64,000 bases of DNA from Entonaema liquescens (lineage: Eukaryota > Ascomycota > Sordariomycetes > Xylariales > Xylariaceae): positions 1,922,001-1,986,000 of the forward strand of contig CADCSX010000009.1 in assembly GCA_902805475.1 (NCBI GenBank), written 5' to 3'. Below, piece by piece: positions 23,918-34,910 of the stretch (position 1 is its first letter; every line of letters begins with the position of its first letter). The notes beneath the pieces were generated by a model. That model made no database searches and had not been told where the DNA came from. It saw nothing but the letters and a program-made list of their open reading frames with translations. The translations under genes were made by a program, and so were the position numbers.

Positions 23918-24400
23918 TTACTGCATGGAGACAGGTCTTGGCATTCCCCCCTTTTTCATAGAAACATCTACAAACTCACCATCCATAATACGGTGAACAT
24001 ATGAATCCCCAACCAAGATATACTCAGGCTTATATTCACTTTTTGATTATTTGCCCAGGCAACACTAAAGGTAGTCTATCACCATTGAGAACCCATATCT
24101 CATCGTCCTCATGCGCATCTTCCGGTGCCAGTCCATTGTGGACTTTCTTTTAGATGAACAGTTTCCGACCCGGCATTTTCATCCCAATTACCTCACCGAA
24201 ATTTACTGTTTCTTGTCCGCGTACTTTCCATATTTGATTAGGTATATTCTGGTACTTCGTATGTAGTAAAACTTCCCATTAACTAGGTACCATGAGGGTA
24301 TCTTGTGATTCTGCTCATTCTTTGGTAGAATCAATGTTCATACAAAGAGCCCTCCAGTATGCATCGGGAGTGGCTGACTCAGATGTGTAAACTATTCAGG
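23918..24400 (-). pseudogene. Decayed C-terminal part of a HET (heterokaryon incompatibility) protein
   Basis: Reading the minus strand recovers the usual C-terminal signature of HET-domain proteins in pieces. GRKLFI-stop-KKVHNGLAPEDAH is followed by EDDEIWVLNGDRLPLVL. After a frame change comes EYKPEYILVGDSYVHRIMDG, and the chain ends at TAA 23920-23918. In intact relatives this is a GDxIWVLxGxxxPxVLR segment followed by LVGExYVHGIMxGE. One in-frame stop and at least one frameshift show decay. Farther upstream (to about 24.8 kb) the sequence is AT-rich and only vaguely protein-like, as expected for an old, mutated copy. The N-terminal HET core was not found. Confidence 0.72.
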
Positions 24401-25526
24401 ATCCTGGTCAACTTTGATTAATTCGCGCCAGTTTTGGAATTTATAATACGGGAGCGTCCTCTTAATACAAGACGTTGCCACAAATAGTTTTTGTCGACTT
24501 CATCACAGTTTTGTCGTTTAGTAAGTTACGATATATTGTATTGTCCCTTATTAGTGCGGACTTCTATGAAGACGAAGACAGATATGACTCTGAATTTCTT
24601 TTATTATAATGCGATGTTGAAAGAAGCTGGCGTCCACAGTTCTCTTGAGAGAATAAACTCGCAGCTTCGTAGAGTTGATATTATATTTATCCCTTTAAAA
24701 TCCTGCAGCTGGAGGATCATCTCATTCGAAAAACACCCTATTTCATCATACTTTCTACCTCCTGTACTAGTAGGACTGATGATAATCTGTTAACGGTATA
24801 GGTAAATCATAGGAATCGTCCAGTGACTTACCCCTGATTTATGATAGAGAAAGTATTTAGTAGCTACGTCTCTTATTACTTGCACCAGATGATACTATTC
24901 TTTTCACTATAGGGCAACATGAAATCCAAGAGTATGGATTGAAGGAGAGAATATGAACACCCTCAATCTTCTCGGCCTTGAAAATGCCTCACTACATAAA
25001 TCTACAAAATAATTTAGAGATCCTTAATAGGGCGTTTTCTAGAAAAACTATATATCTTCGAATACAGCCGATTATATGATGATCTTAGGCAATAAAGAAT
25101 CCTTCGTATGCAAAGATCCATTTAGGAGAATCTCGCCAATTAAAACGTCACGAGGCACACCTGTAGCTGGACGAATCGGTATAGTCTGTGCGCCCGACGA
25201 TATAAGGACTTCTACCGTTGGAAATTGAAAACTCAAATTGACTTCACCGGGGACATGCAACAACGTCACCGAGTAAGAACTGAGAGCTCGTGATGCAGTA
25301 TTATTTCCGCCGGTATACTCCCAGAATCCCTCATGCATGCAATGCAGTATGCGATGTGCGATCGATCAAACCTTGAGTTACCGACCGTAGCCACGCATTG
25401 CCGTCTTACATATTTCGGTAATAGATATTCTATGAGCCTTCCAGTTCAGTTCCTGGCGGCACATGTTAGGCGAAGGAGACGACGGGATTGGCAAGGAACT
25501 GAGGGGAAAGGCCTAGGGGACTTTAC
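24401..25526. other. AT-rich tract with possible relic ORF
   Basis: No intact gene. A minus-strand 88-codon frame at 25072-25338 reads like protein (LLHVPGEVNLSFQFPTVEV) but has no family I recognise. Much of 24.4-25.0 kb may be the mutated upstream part of the HET relic. Confidence 0.35.
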
Positions 25527-25788
25527 TCAACTAGGATAGCCTGGATATCGCAATGGTTGCGTCGTCTCAACTTCAACATTGTCTGCTAAGTAGGGCGAAC
25601 ACCGATAAACTCCATAATAGCCTCCCACGTAATTATGCACAAAACCCTCTGGATGTCTCGGATCATCCCTCAACAAATAATGGATCCATCTCCAGCACTA
25701 CTGGTCTGCTTTCGCGAATCTGACGTCGTCGCCTGGCATGTAGGCTGGATCCTTTCTCTGTATCCTTTGTCCCGAATGGGACGGGCAT
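25527..25788 (-). pseudogene. Broken small ORF of unknown family
   Basis: From ATG 25788 the minus strand reads MPVPFGTKDTEK. After a frame change it continues PAYMPGDDVRFAKADQ, a TAG, then CWRWIHYLLRDDPRHPEGFV and HNYVGGYYGVYRCSPYLADN, ending at TGA 25529-25527. The aromatic- and Cys-containing C-terminal part is too protein-like to be random and is in one frame on both sides of the TAG. I do not recognise the family. It lies head-to-head with the H+-ATPase gene. Confidence 0.4.
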
Positions 25789-26188
25789 TTTATCCCGTCG
25801 CAAAACAAAGCAGCAACTCCCTACTTAGCTCTGCAGCTCCGTATGCACCTCCTGGAGGAGCTGCTGCGCTAGAAATCTAGGACTGTATACTCGGTTGGGG
25901 TTTTGCTTGATCCTGAAAGTCTATGCTCGCATGCCAAGCAGCTAGTTGGGAATTTGGCTACATTACAGTTGAATCCGTCGAATCTTGCGGCTCTAGCTGA
26001 TGGTGTGGGTGTGAAATGGTGAATAATTCGGCGTGTTTTTGCTGCGGGATTTTCTGAACCGTTGATATACCAAGCAACCCAGTCGTCTCTGTTCCTGACT
26101 TGAGATATCTGTCAGGCACATCCCGCTGAAAAGGAGGTGGAGGAGCTACACGCCGTTCTCGAGGAAAAGTGCTTAGATCGCGCGAGCT
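25789..26188. promoter_or_regulatory. Intergenic region upstream of the H+-ATPase
   Basis: A 400-bp gap between the broken minus-strand ORF and the ATPase start; it must hold the ATPase promoter. No specific site is recognised. Confidence 0.4.
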
Positions 26189-29100
26189 ATGGATTACCTG
26201 AGTCAGCAGAGACAACAGGGCGGACCTGCTAGTGACGATGTGGAGGCTCAGGGGGCCCGTCACTCGAATGGGGCCAATTATCAGAGCGAACAACAAGCTG
26301 GTGGCGCTCAGCGTCCCGCTGCGTCCGGGCATACTGGTGAACACATCAAGTTCGGGGATGCCCGTCTAAATGTACCGGCAAAAAGCTCCGACTTGAACGA
26401 ATATGAAGCGCTCGATCGGTTTATCACGAACTTCGACGCCGAGCGCCGCGCCAGCCTCGCAAGTGCGATGGGCGGGCGGCGCAAGAAGCCGAAGTGGTGG
26501 CAGTTCTGGAAGTCCAGCGAGGGAGAACCAGAGGTCGAACCTGGGCCTACTGAGATTGGTAAACCGCCAGACTCGTGGCTTGATACTGACATCCATACTG
26601 GTTTAACTACTGCCCAGGTAGAGGAACGCCGAAGGCGATACGGCTGGAACGAGCTGGTGGCTGAAAAAGAGAATATGTTCGCTAAGGTGCTCAGTTACTT
26701 CCAAGGACCTATCCTTTACGGTGAGCAAGCTCGTCGCCCGTGTCGCTATTCGCATTGGCATTCAGGAATGTGAACTGAACAGATACTTTAGTTATGGAGC
26801 TTGCGGCTTTACTGGCTGTTGGCCTTGGTGACTGGATCGACTTCGGTGTCATCATCGGCATCCTCTGTCTCAACGCCTTCGTTGGATTTTACCAGGAAAA
26901 ACAAGCGGCTGATGTAGTAGCGAGCTTGAAAGGTGATATTGCTATGAAAGCTACTGTTGTACGTGACGGTAAAGAAGAAACAATCTTAGCGAGGGAATTG
27001 GTTCCGGGAGATATTGTAAGGGTGCCCCCTTAATTTCCAGCTGAGTTATTCATATGCTGGAAATCGACAGTAACTATAAGCGAGTGTCCACTAGCTTACC
27101 ATGCAACTTAACACAGTTAATCATACAAGAAGGACAAACCGTCCCTGGGGACGCTCAGTTAATTTGCGACTACTCTAGGCCTCATGAGTTCGAACAGTTC
27201 AAGGAACTGAGAAACGAAGACAAATTTGGCGAGGAGGAGGAAACCAAAAACAACAAGGACCAAAAAGCCAAAGACCAGGAGAAAGGTCAGGAAGACGACT
27301 ATGAGGAGTCAATTCACTTCGGTGAGCCTCTGGTAGCCTGTGACCAGTCGGCTATCACTGGCGAGTCCCTCGCCGTGGATAAATATATGGGCGACACTTT
27401 GTATTACACCACCGGTTGCAAACGAGGAAAGGCTTATGCTATCATGACCACCTCTGCCAAGTATTCCTTCGTTGGAAAGACTGCATCTCTTCTTCAGGGC
27501 GCCAAAGACCAGGGCCATTTCAAGGCTGTCATGGATAGCATCGGAACATCATTATTAGTTCTCGTTATGTTCTGGATCCTCGTTGCTTGGATCGGGGGTT
27601 TCTTCCACCACCTGAGGATTGCTACGCCGAACGTCCAGAATCTTCTTCATTACACATTGGTACTACTGATCATTGGTGTCCCTGTTGGTCTTCCCGTGGT
27701 AACGACAACAACGCTTGCCGTAGGCGCGGCATATCTAGCGAAGCAGAAGGCGATTGTTCAGAAACTCACGGCTATCGAATCCTTAGCAGTAGGTTAATCT
27801 CAGATATTCTCACTAAGATAAACAATTACTGAATCATATACCAGGGAGTAAACGTGCTCTGCTCAGATAAGACCGGTACTCTCACCGCTAATAAGCTCAG
27901 CATCCGCGAGCCGTTCGTCGCCGAAGGACAAGATGTGAACTGGATGATGGCAGTAGCGGCACTAGCAAGCTCTCACAACATTGCCTCTCTCGACCCCATA
28001 GACAAGGTAACCATCACGACGCTAAAACGCTACCCCAAAGCCCGTGAGATCCTCCGAGAAGGCTGGGTGACAGACAAATTCACACCATTCGACCCCGTGT
28101 CCAAGCGCATCACCACAGAATGCCACAAAGGCAACGACCGGTACATCTGCGCGAAAGGCGCGCCGCGCGCCATCGTCAACCTCGCCAACGTCAGCGACGA
28201 GGTGCGCACCATGTACAACCAGAAGGCGCGGGAGTTCGCGCTGCGCGGGTTCCGGTCTCTCGGCGTCGCGTACAAGAAGAACGACGAGCCCTGGGTCCTG
28301 CTGGGGTTGCTGTCCATGTTCGACCCGCCGCGCGAGGACACCGCGCAGACTATCATCGAGGCCGCGCACCTGGGCGTCCCGGTCAAGATGCTGACGGGCG
28401 ACGCTATCGCCATCGCGAAGGAGACGTGTAAGATGCTGGGCTTGGGCACCAAGGTGTATAATTCCGAGAAGCTGATACATAGCGGCTTGACGGGGACCGT
28501 GCAGCATGATCTGGTGCAGCGTGCTGACGGGTTCGCGGAAGTTTTCCCCGAGCATAAGTACCAGGTCGTCGAGATGTTGCAGCAGCGCGGCTCGCTGACG
28601 GCTATGACAGGTGATGGTATGTCTTGCGTATGATTAGCCCCTATTCCGTTCATTGATACTAAATTCATCTTAGGCGTGAACGATGCGCCATCCTTGAAGA
28701 AGGCTGATTGCGGAATTGCTGTCGAGGGTTCATCCGAGGCTGCTCAAGCAGCTGCTGATATCGTCTTCCTGGCTCCTGGTCTCAGTACTATCATTCTGTC
28801 GATCAAGACTTCTCGCCAGGTATGCTCTCATCTCATACTATGACACATGTCTCCATATCTACCTTTGCCGAAGTTGCTAGACATGGCTGGGCATGGCGTA
28901 AATAGTATACAGGGCATCGTGCTGACATCATGTAGATCTTCCAAAGAATGAAAGCCTACGTGCAATACCGTATCGCGCTTTGTCTTCACCTAGAGATATA
29001 CCTAACTACATCTATGGTAATACTCAACGAGACCATCCGCCCCGACCTAATCGTATTCATCGCGCTCTTCGCCGACCTGGCCACCGTAGCCGTCGCCTAC

Positions 29101-29792
29101 GACAACGCACACGTGGAGCCGCGGCCCGTAGAATGGCAGCTGAAAAAGATCTGGGTGATCAGCGTGATCCTGGGGTCGCTGCTCGCGGCCGGCACGTGGA
29201 TCATCCGCGCCACCATGTTCCTGACGAACGGGGGCGTCGTCCAGAACTTCGGCTCCATCCAGGAGGTCCTGTTCCTCGAAGTCGCGCTGACCGAGAACTG
29301 GCTCATCTTCGTCACCCGCGGCGGCCAGACCTGGCCCTCCTGGCAGCTCGTCGGCGCTATCCTGGGCGTCGACGCCCTCGCTACTATCTTCGCCCTGTTC
29401 GGCTGGCTGTCGGGGAGTGGTGGCGGCGTCATGGAGACCACGCCGCATACCTCGTTCGTCAATTCGCATAACGGCTGGACTGACATCGTGACCGTTGTCG
29501 TGGTCTGGGCGTACTCTATCGGAGTGCTTATTTTCATTGCGATCGTGTACCTTGCTCTCAATAGCTTCTCGTGGATCAACAACCTTGGTCGTAAGGACCG
29601 CAACAAGAAGGACACGCAGATTGAGAATATCATCGGCCATATCAACAAGCTTGCCGGTAAGTTAGAGCTTGTATTTCTGACGGGAACTATAGCTAATTAG
29701 ACACTTTAGTCGAGCATGAACCAGACCCCAAGACCGGCCGCGATAGGTACTTCATCGTCGAGAAGACGGCTGCCGACGAGGAAGATATCTGA
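26189..29792 (+). CDS. Plasma-membrane-type P-type H+-ATPase (Pma family, 1049 aa)
   Basis: A P3A proton pump that hydrolyses ATP to export protons. Seven exons: 26189-26720, 26792-27015, 27117-27788, 27845-28616, 28674-28819, 28936-29656 and 29710-29792. Together they total exactly 1050 codons. Visible motifs are ITGES in the actuator loop, the phosphorylation site CSDKTGTLT at about residue 484, KGAPRAIV in the nucleotide domain, MLTGDAIAIAK, and TGDGVNDAP spanning the exon 4/5 junction. Membrane helices include the IIGVPVGLPVV segment of M4. The N-terminus is long, with WWQFWKS before the actuator domain. A Lys/Glu-rich insert (about 35 residues, containing EEEETKNNKDQKAKDQ) precedes TGES. 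Both features differ from the main yeast-type Pma1 and suggest a divergent paralogue. The C-terminal regulatory tail is short and acidic, ending KTAADEEDI. No frame problems. Confidence 0.93.
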
Positions 29793-30486
29793 TCATTATA
29801 ATGTGACCATGATAAGTGCGGGCAACAGCATGGATTGATTCCGCGCCGTGTTGTTCCTGTACGTGTATTATCCAAAGTGACCTTCCGTCCTTTTTATGTT
29901 TAGTTGAGAGGGGATGAAAGATCCAACAAGATACATACCATCCTAGTGTGTATGCTATCGTCCTCTACTACTATAGCAAACGAACAATCTTGTATTTAAA
30001 GCTGCATTTATTATAGCCAGCTGATACGCCCTTGCCGGGGATAACATAGGGCTTCTAACTTGAGTGCAGATAAAGAAAGGAATCGCTTAATTGCTAGTAC
30101 CCCCTCTCCTTCGTATCAGTGTATGCCCCCCTCTCTATGAGATATTTATGTCAGTTATACCGCATGTATTTAAATCACTAGCACTATAGTCTCTCCATAG
30201 AGAGGAGGCGACGTCCTAAAGAATAATAGCTAGTTAAATGATGCTGTAAAATATATATGTATCCGTAGCTATACACAATCCATCCAACCATCCGAGGCTT
30301 GTCATCCAAGTCCCTGTATCTGCAAATCCGTCGACAAGCCCCATAAACCAAAACTATGATCATGCCCTTCACGGCTGAAGGTAGATAAAATATGCTGAAA
30401 TGGGTACCTTCCCCCCTTTTAAAGAAACGCCAATCTATCCGTATGCCCAATTTATGTACACCCGAGTCTAGTTACCTATAGGAAGG
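29793..30486. other. Convergent intergenic region
   Basis: The 3' ends of the ATPase and lipase genes face each other here. No gene recognised; AT-rich. Confidence 0.5.
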
Positions 30487-32590
30487 TTACCGTCCATCAA
30501 GTCGAGAAAACCTGCGGCCCTCGTCGCTACTGCTACTCGTAGTGGGCTTTGCAAGGCTAATCTTGATACCACGTCCCTCTTTCATCGAGTCCAAGCTGAG
30601 ATTGCTTGCAGCGCTATTGCGTCGGCGATACCGCTTGTTGTTTTGAGTCGAGGGACTAGGCGTTGCAGGCGTAGGCTGATCTCCCGCACCATCATGACCG
30701 CTTGCCGAGTATGGCCGATCGGGTGAAGTTACAGATGGCAGATTTTCATCAATTGTGGTAATGGGATTAGGATGAATATGAAGATTAGCCGTTGCGGCGT
30801 TGACAGGCTCTGCCACTTCAGGAGTAAAGTCGGAATGGTTTATAGGATCTTCACGCGCCTCATGCTGTACACTCGACAAGGGTTCACCATTGACTTGTCC
30901 ACTGGACGCAGAAGGAGTGTCAGATTCAAGTGCGTCACTGTTACGATGCGTGCTAACACCATTTAGTTCTCCATTTTTAATAATGATAAGAATGGGATAT
31001 AAATCTCGACGCTATAGGAAACTCACTGTTTGAAAGAATTAGAAGCCGACAGGCTGACGCTGCGCGCTCGTTGATAACTTTCAAACTCTTCCAGAGAATG
31101 CTCCGTGCCCTTGAAGTTCTCCAAGGCGTCAAATACGTGCTGGAAGACTTGTACATCAACGTCCCGGGCCCAGAGAAAGTCAAGGTGTTCATAATGAGGA
31201 ATTTCTGTTGCGACAGTCCTGTTAGGCAATTCTCGCATCATCACCTCAATGTCAACCAGGGAGTCGCTTCCCCCATAGACCAAGACGATGGGAGTCTTGA
31301 TATTACGGGTTGGGTACTTGGCAACTTTCGTATACTTGCTTGATGTGTTGATGGATAATGGCGTTTGCACATCGTCGTCGTACATTTGAAACGACTGATT
31401 TCGGATAATCTGGAACCAATGGACGACCGACTTCGTACTAGTAAACGAATATAAGTGTGGATAAGCCGCGAGCTTTTGGCTGACTGATATGTTTTTGGTT
31501 TTCCAGCCAAATAGAAAAGACAGGCCCATGTCGATGACTTTCATGAACAGAGGAGGGTACAATATAGACTGCCACATGGTAGCGGATGAGAGAATCGAAC
31601 GTCTACCAAAGAGAAGGAAAAGAACTTGAGGCGAGGCTTTAATGAGAGCATCAACTATGCCATTATTCAGGCCAGCAGGCGACATGGCAGGGGCTAATGC
31701 TATGAAGACATTAACCTGCTCGTTCAGCTTGGGATGAACTGCTAAACTAGCGAAAGCTTGCGCGGTACCCTGAGAGAAGCCAATATAAGATAATGACTGC
31801 TGCTTCGTAGTCTCCAAGATGTAGTCGATTGTGTTTGGGATATCGTGGAAGGCGAACTCGTCGATCGAGAAGTTCCAAAATTCGGTTGTCGTAGGGGGAT
31901 AGTTGATCGACTTTTTGGAGTACTTGTTCCCTCGGTTGTTACCCAGCTGATATCTCATGGTTAGTATGTATGATCCCATCGCTGTAGAAATATATCACTG
32001 AACGCACCCAAACATCGAAGCCTCTTTCTACCAACACAAAGGGTAGAGACCTCTGAGCATCGGTGAGGCAAACCCAAACTTCACTATTCATTAGAAGACC
32101 ATGATGAAGATAAACGACGCGCTTCTTTACACTGGCGGGGCCATCATTAACTTTTATGTCTTCCTCGCCTTTCCTCCACGCAAGGCGGTGTATTCCAAGG
32201 AGGTATCCATCTTTTGTCTGTAGCACATGTTCCTCGGCTGTGTAGCCGTACATGGCACAGAGGTCAACAAAATCGGAGGCGTTTCGAATCGACGTCGAGA
32301 CGGCTAGATATAAAGTGTTAGTGCGTAGAAATTCTAGGGGTGCGCATGCAAGTCGTACATTTCCTTCTCTGTTCAGCTCTCTTCTGCGCCGGCGTGGTTA
32401 ACCTGTTAAATAGCCGTCGCGAAGCTCGGTAGAAAAGGTTTAGTAGCGAAGATGCTAGAGGTGGGATGTCAATATAAGAGAAGCGATAGATAGGATAGTC
32501 TTTACACACGTAATGCTAGTGTCAATACTCGGATGAGGGCCTCGAGCCCAACGAGAAAAAAGGAGCCTACGAGGGCAACGTATTCGACTC
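30487..32590 (-). CDS. Tgl1/Yeh-type steryl ester hydrolase (AB-hydrolase lipase), frame-disrupted
   Basis: A membrane-anchored lipase expected to cleave steryl esters, on lipid droplets or ER. A hydrophobic segment (EYVALVGSFFLVGLEALI) is read at about 32585-32510. A likely 55-nt intron leads to exon 2 (32454-32008), which encodes ASRRLFNRLTTPAQK, then EMYDLHAHP, LEFLRTNTLYLAVSTSIRN, and the AB-hydrolase lipase start GYTAEEHVLQTKDGYLLGIH with oxyanion HHGLL. Exon 3 (31946-31027) has the nucleophile elbow GFSQG, then LVYGGSDSLVD (Asp) and HYEHLDFLWA (His) completing the triad. Exon 4 is a Ser/Thr-rich tail. Exon 2 needs two single-base additions (near 32363-32366 and at the run 32337-32340) to stay in frame, and the exon 3/4 phase is off by one. 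The start codon is unresolved. Confidence 0.8.
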
Positions 32591-33580
32591 TACATCGCGT
32601 ATATTAGTATCATTAGAAGTATTTGTCATCTTGTATTAGATCGCTAAAGATAGTTTAAGATACTACTAACATGTCCAGTCGACCAAGAAACGGTAAGGGC
32701 ATTTTGTCTTCGGTATGGTTGGTATAATAGCACTTAGCTAAAGTAGGGATAGAAAGTGTTGGATGTTAGTTTAGCGCTGCGCTATCGCAACGAGCTGCTC
32801 ATTTTCCTTTGGTATAGCTTTGAGTTTTTCGGTTGAGATGATTAACTACCTCTAAGAGCGAGGAATTATAATTCTCGAGGAAGATTGGATGATAGGTTGG
32901 AAAGAAGCAACTGTCGCGGTGTAGGTAATTGGGTTAAGTCTTGGTGATGTCACATGCGAATAAGAATGCAGCAAGCTAAGCTCAAGAAAGGCAGATCAGA
33001 TAATCGGCATCTCGATACCCATGACAGGGAATATTTATAAAGAGAGAAAGAAAGAAGAAATGGTAAATTGAAATATAGATTGTGATTCTTAGGTAAATTA
33101 TGTAAATGTTTGGATTATTTTAGATTTTTAAACTTCGAGAAGGCATAATATTGAAATCATAGGTAATTAAGGTTCTCCATTTCATTTCAGACTACGGCAA
33201 TGGAGCTCTTTCCCCTGCGGTGTTATTAAGTGTATGTACCAAGGTACCATGAGATATTCCCTTGCTCTCTCCACTAATGATAACTTAAATTAGTAGATTG
33301 GCTGGATTGTTACCTGGATGGTGGAAAAGGAAGGAATGAACTCTCTGCCAGCGACATGCCAGCAAAGCTACCCCTGCATTAAAAATGCATGTGCTAAACT
33401 CCCGAGCTGTCCGCCAATCCGTGCCCCACCAATCGGTGTTATTGTATTTCTTCTGAGAGCTCGGACCAACTAGCTTTTCGCAACTTTCGCCATAGAAATC
33501 CGTCTGATCTGATCTCGTGTGACTTGCTGGAATCGATTTTCTCTACAGCTTCGCTCGCAGATCCCCCACATCCGGTCAAT
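32591..33580. promoter_or_regulatory. Divergent intergenic region
   Basis: About 1 kb between the lipase and Pet191 genes; promoters of both should lie here. No site recognised. Confidence 0.4.
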
Positions 33581-34049
33581 ATGCCAAGCTCATGTAAAGA
33601 AATAAGTATGCGTGGACATACCCATAGTTCCGCTATACCTTCTAGTCTGTGTGGACTCTGCTGACGGCCCACTGACAACAGGAGCCGCACTGGCGCAATG
33701 CCTGCAAGAGTCGGAGTGCGTGATGGTGCAGCGGCATACCGCTGCCGAATGTTTACGCTCACCGCTGTCCGAGACGCTCCCCACGAAATGCCAACAGCTA
33801 AAGAAGGGCTTCGGCGACTGTAGGAGGGGCATGATCGATATGCGTAAGAGGTTCCGTGGAAACCAACCTATCACATTTAAGAGCCTCGAATCGACAGAGC
33901 AATCGGGAGAAGGATACCAGCTTTATGCCGGAAGGTCCGCTTTCGCCGGCGGTGCCCGTAGAACCGACGGGAACGAGCCAGAGCCTAAGGATTGGCGAGA
34001 AGTAGAGAATGAGAAGTACCGCAAAGAACAGGAGTCGCAGAAGAAATAA
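33581..34049 (+). CDS. PET191: Cytochrome c oxidase assembly factor Pet191 (COA5)
   Basis: A mitochondrial intermembrane-space twin-CX9C-type protein required for complex IV assembly. Exon 1 (33581-33605) encodes MPSSCKEI. A 76-nt intron (GTATGC donor, AACAG acceptor) splits the next codon, and exon 2 runs 33682-34049. The joined start MPSSCKEIRAALAQCLQESE is the classic Pet191 N-terminus. It is followed by the Cys-spaced helices and the conserved MRKRFRGNQPI. The longer frame that opens at 33612 is intron sequence. The C-terminal extension (EPEPKDWREVENEKYRKEQ) is usual in filamentous fungi. The mature protein has 131 residues. Confidence 0.95.
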
Positions 34050-34910
34050 AAAAGAAAGATTCTGTATCATATAAGAGATCGGGTGGGCATATCACAGCAA
34101 GCATTGGGCGGCGTTGGGGTTCAATTGGCATATCCGAGCGTGTCTTATATCGGCTGCTTATTATCTTCGGACGTGGCTTACAATATGTCAAACTCTACTC
34201 AACGGTAAAATTCCATACGGCATGCTGCTATCTCTCAGCCTTATTCCCTACCAACCGAATCAAAACCTGGGTCTATCTCCAGTCTTCAGGTATTCCAGTT
34301 CTACTGACTCTGTTAGCGTATCGAGTTCAACTTCTGCACCCGAAAGGTATTTATTTATGCAACACGATAACTCACTCTATATACGAGACAGTTTCACCCG
34401 ACCTACTCGGAGAAACCGGAGGATGTTAATTATAAAACCGAGGTGACTTATACGGTCGTACACCTCTAAACGTATCAAGCATCTTTAAGAATCGGACTTC
34501 GAATTCGCTTAAAATGATCATATACATAATTCAATTACTGAATTACCTAATCGACATGCCCCTTATAATGAACAAGGGTCTGCTAGATCGGCCTTGGCGA
34601 AAATTCAAAACTCCATAACGACATTTTCGTCTTTCTGTTCATTTTCGCCCCTTCACGCCGCGTAACGTCGTACCTTGTATGACGATACGCGCAACGTCCA
34701 TAACTCCTTAGATATGGTCATGTCTTGTCTATCAAGAGACTCGTCTTGAAGAGCCTATATAGAATTGAATGTCTAACAGGTTATTGCTACATACACGTAT
34801 TAGGTTTAACTATCCGGATGGACGTGATCTATTCATTCGTGAAAATCCATAACCTAGAAGGCTATTCCACGACGTCATACGCGACTTGACCTATTTAACA
34901 CTAAAACTCA
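34050..34910. other. Intergenic region
   Basis: Contains one open frame (34114-34446) that I regard as chance. The promoter of the downstream phosphatase should be at the right end. Confidence 0.45.

Noticed and set aside
28022..28668. Long minus-strand frames (177 and 212 codons) opposite the ATPase exon 4
   Set aside because: They are antisense reflections of a GC-rich, codon-biased exon with clear P-type ATPase motifs.
33612..33681. Pet191 start at 33612
   Set aside because: The region is an intron; the exon at 33581-33605 gives the conserved MPSSCKEI N-terminus.
34114..34446. 110-codon plus-strand ORF after Pet191
   Set aside because: Composition is like the spacer, there is no recognisable domain, and the start is inside a probable 3' UTR.
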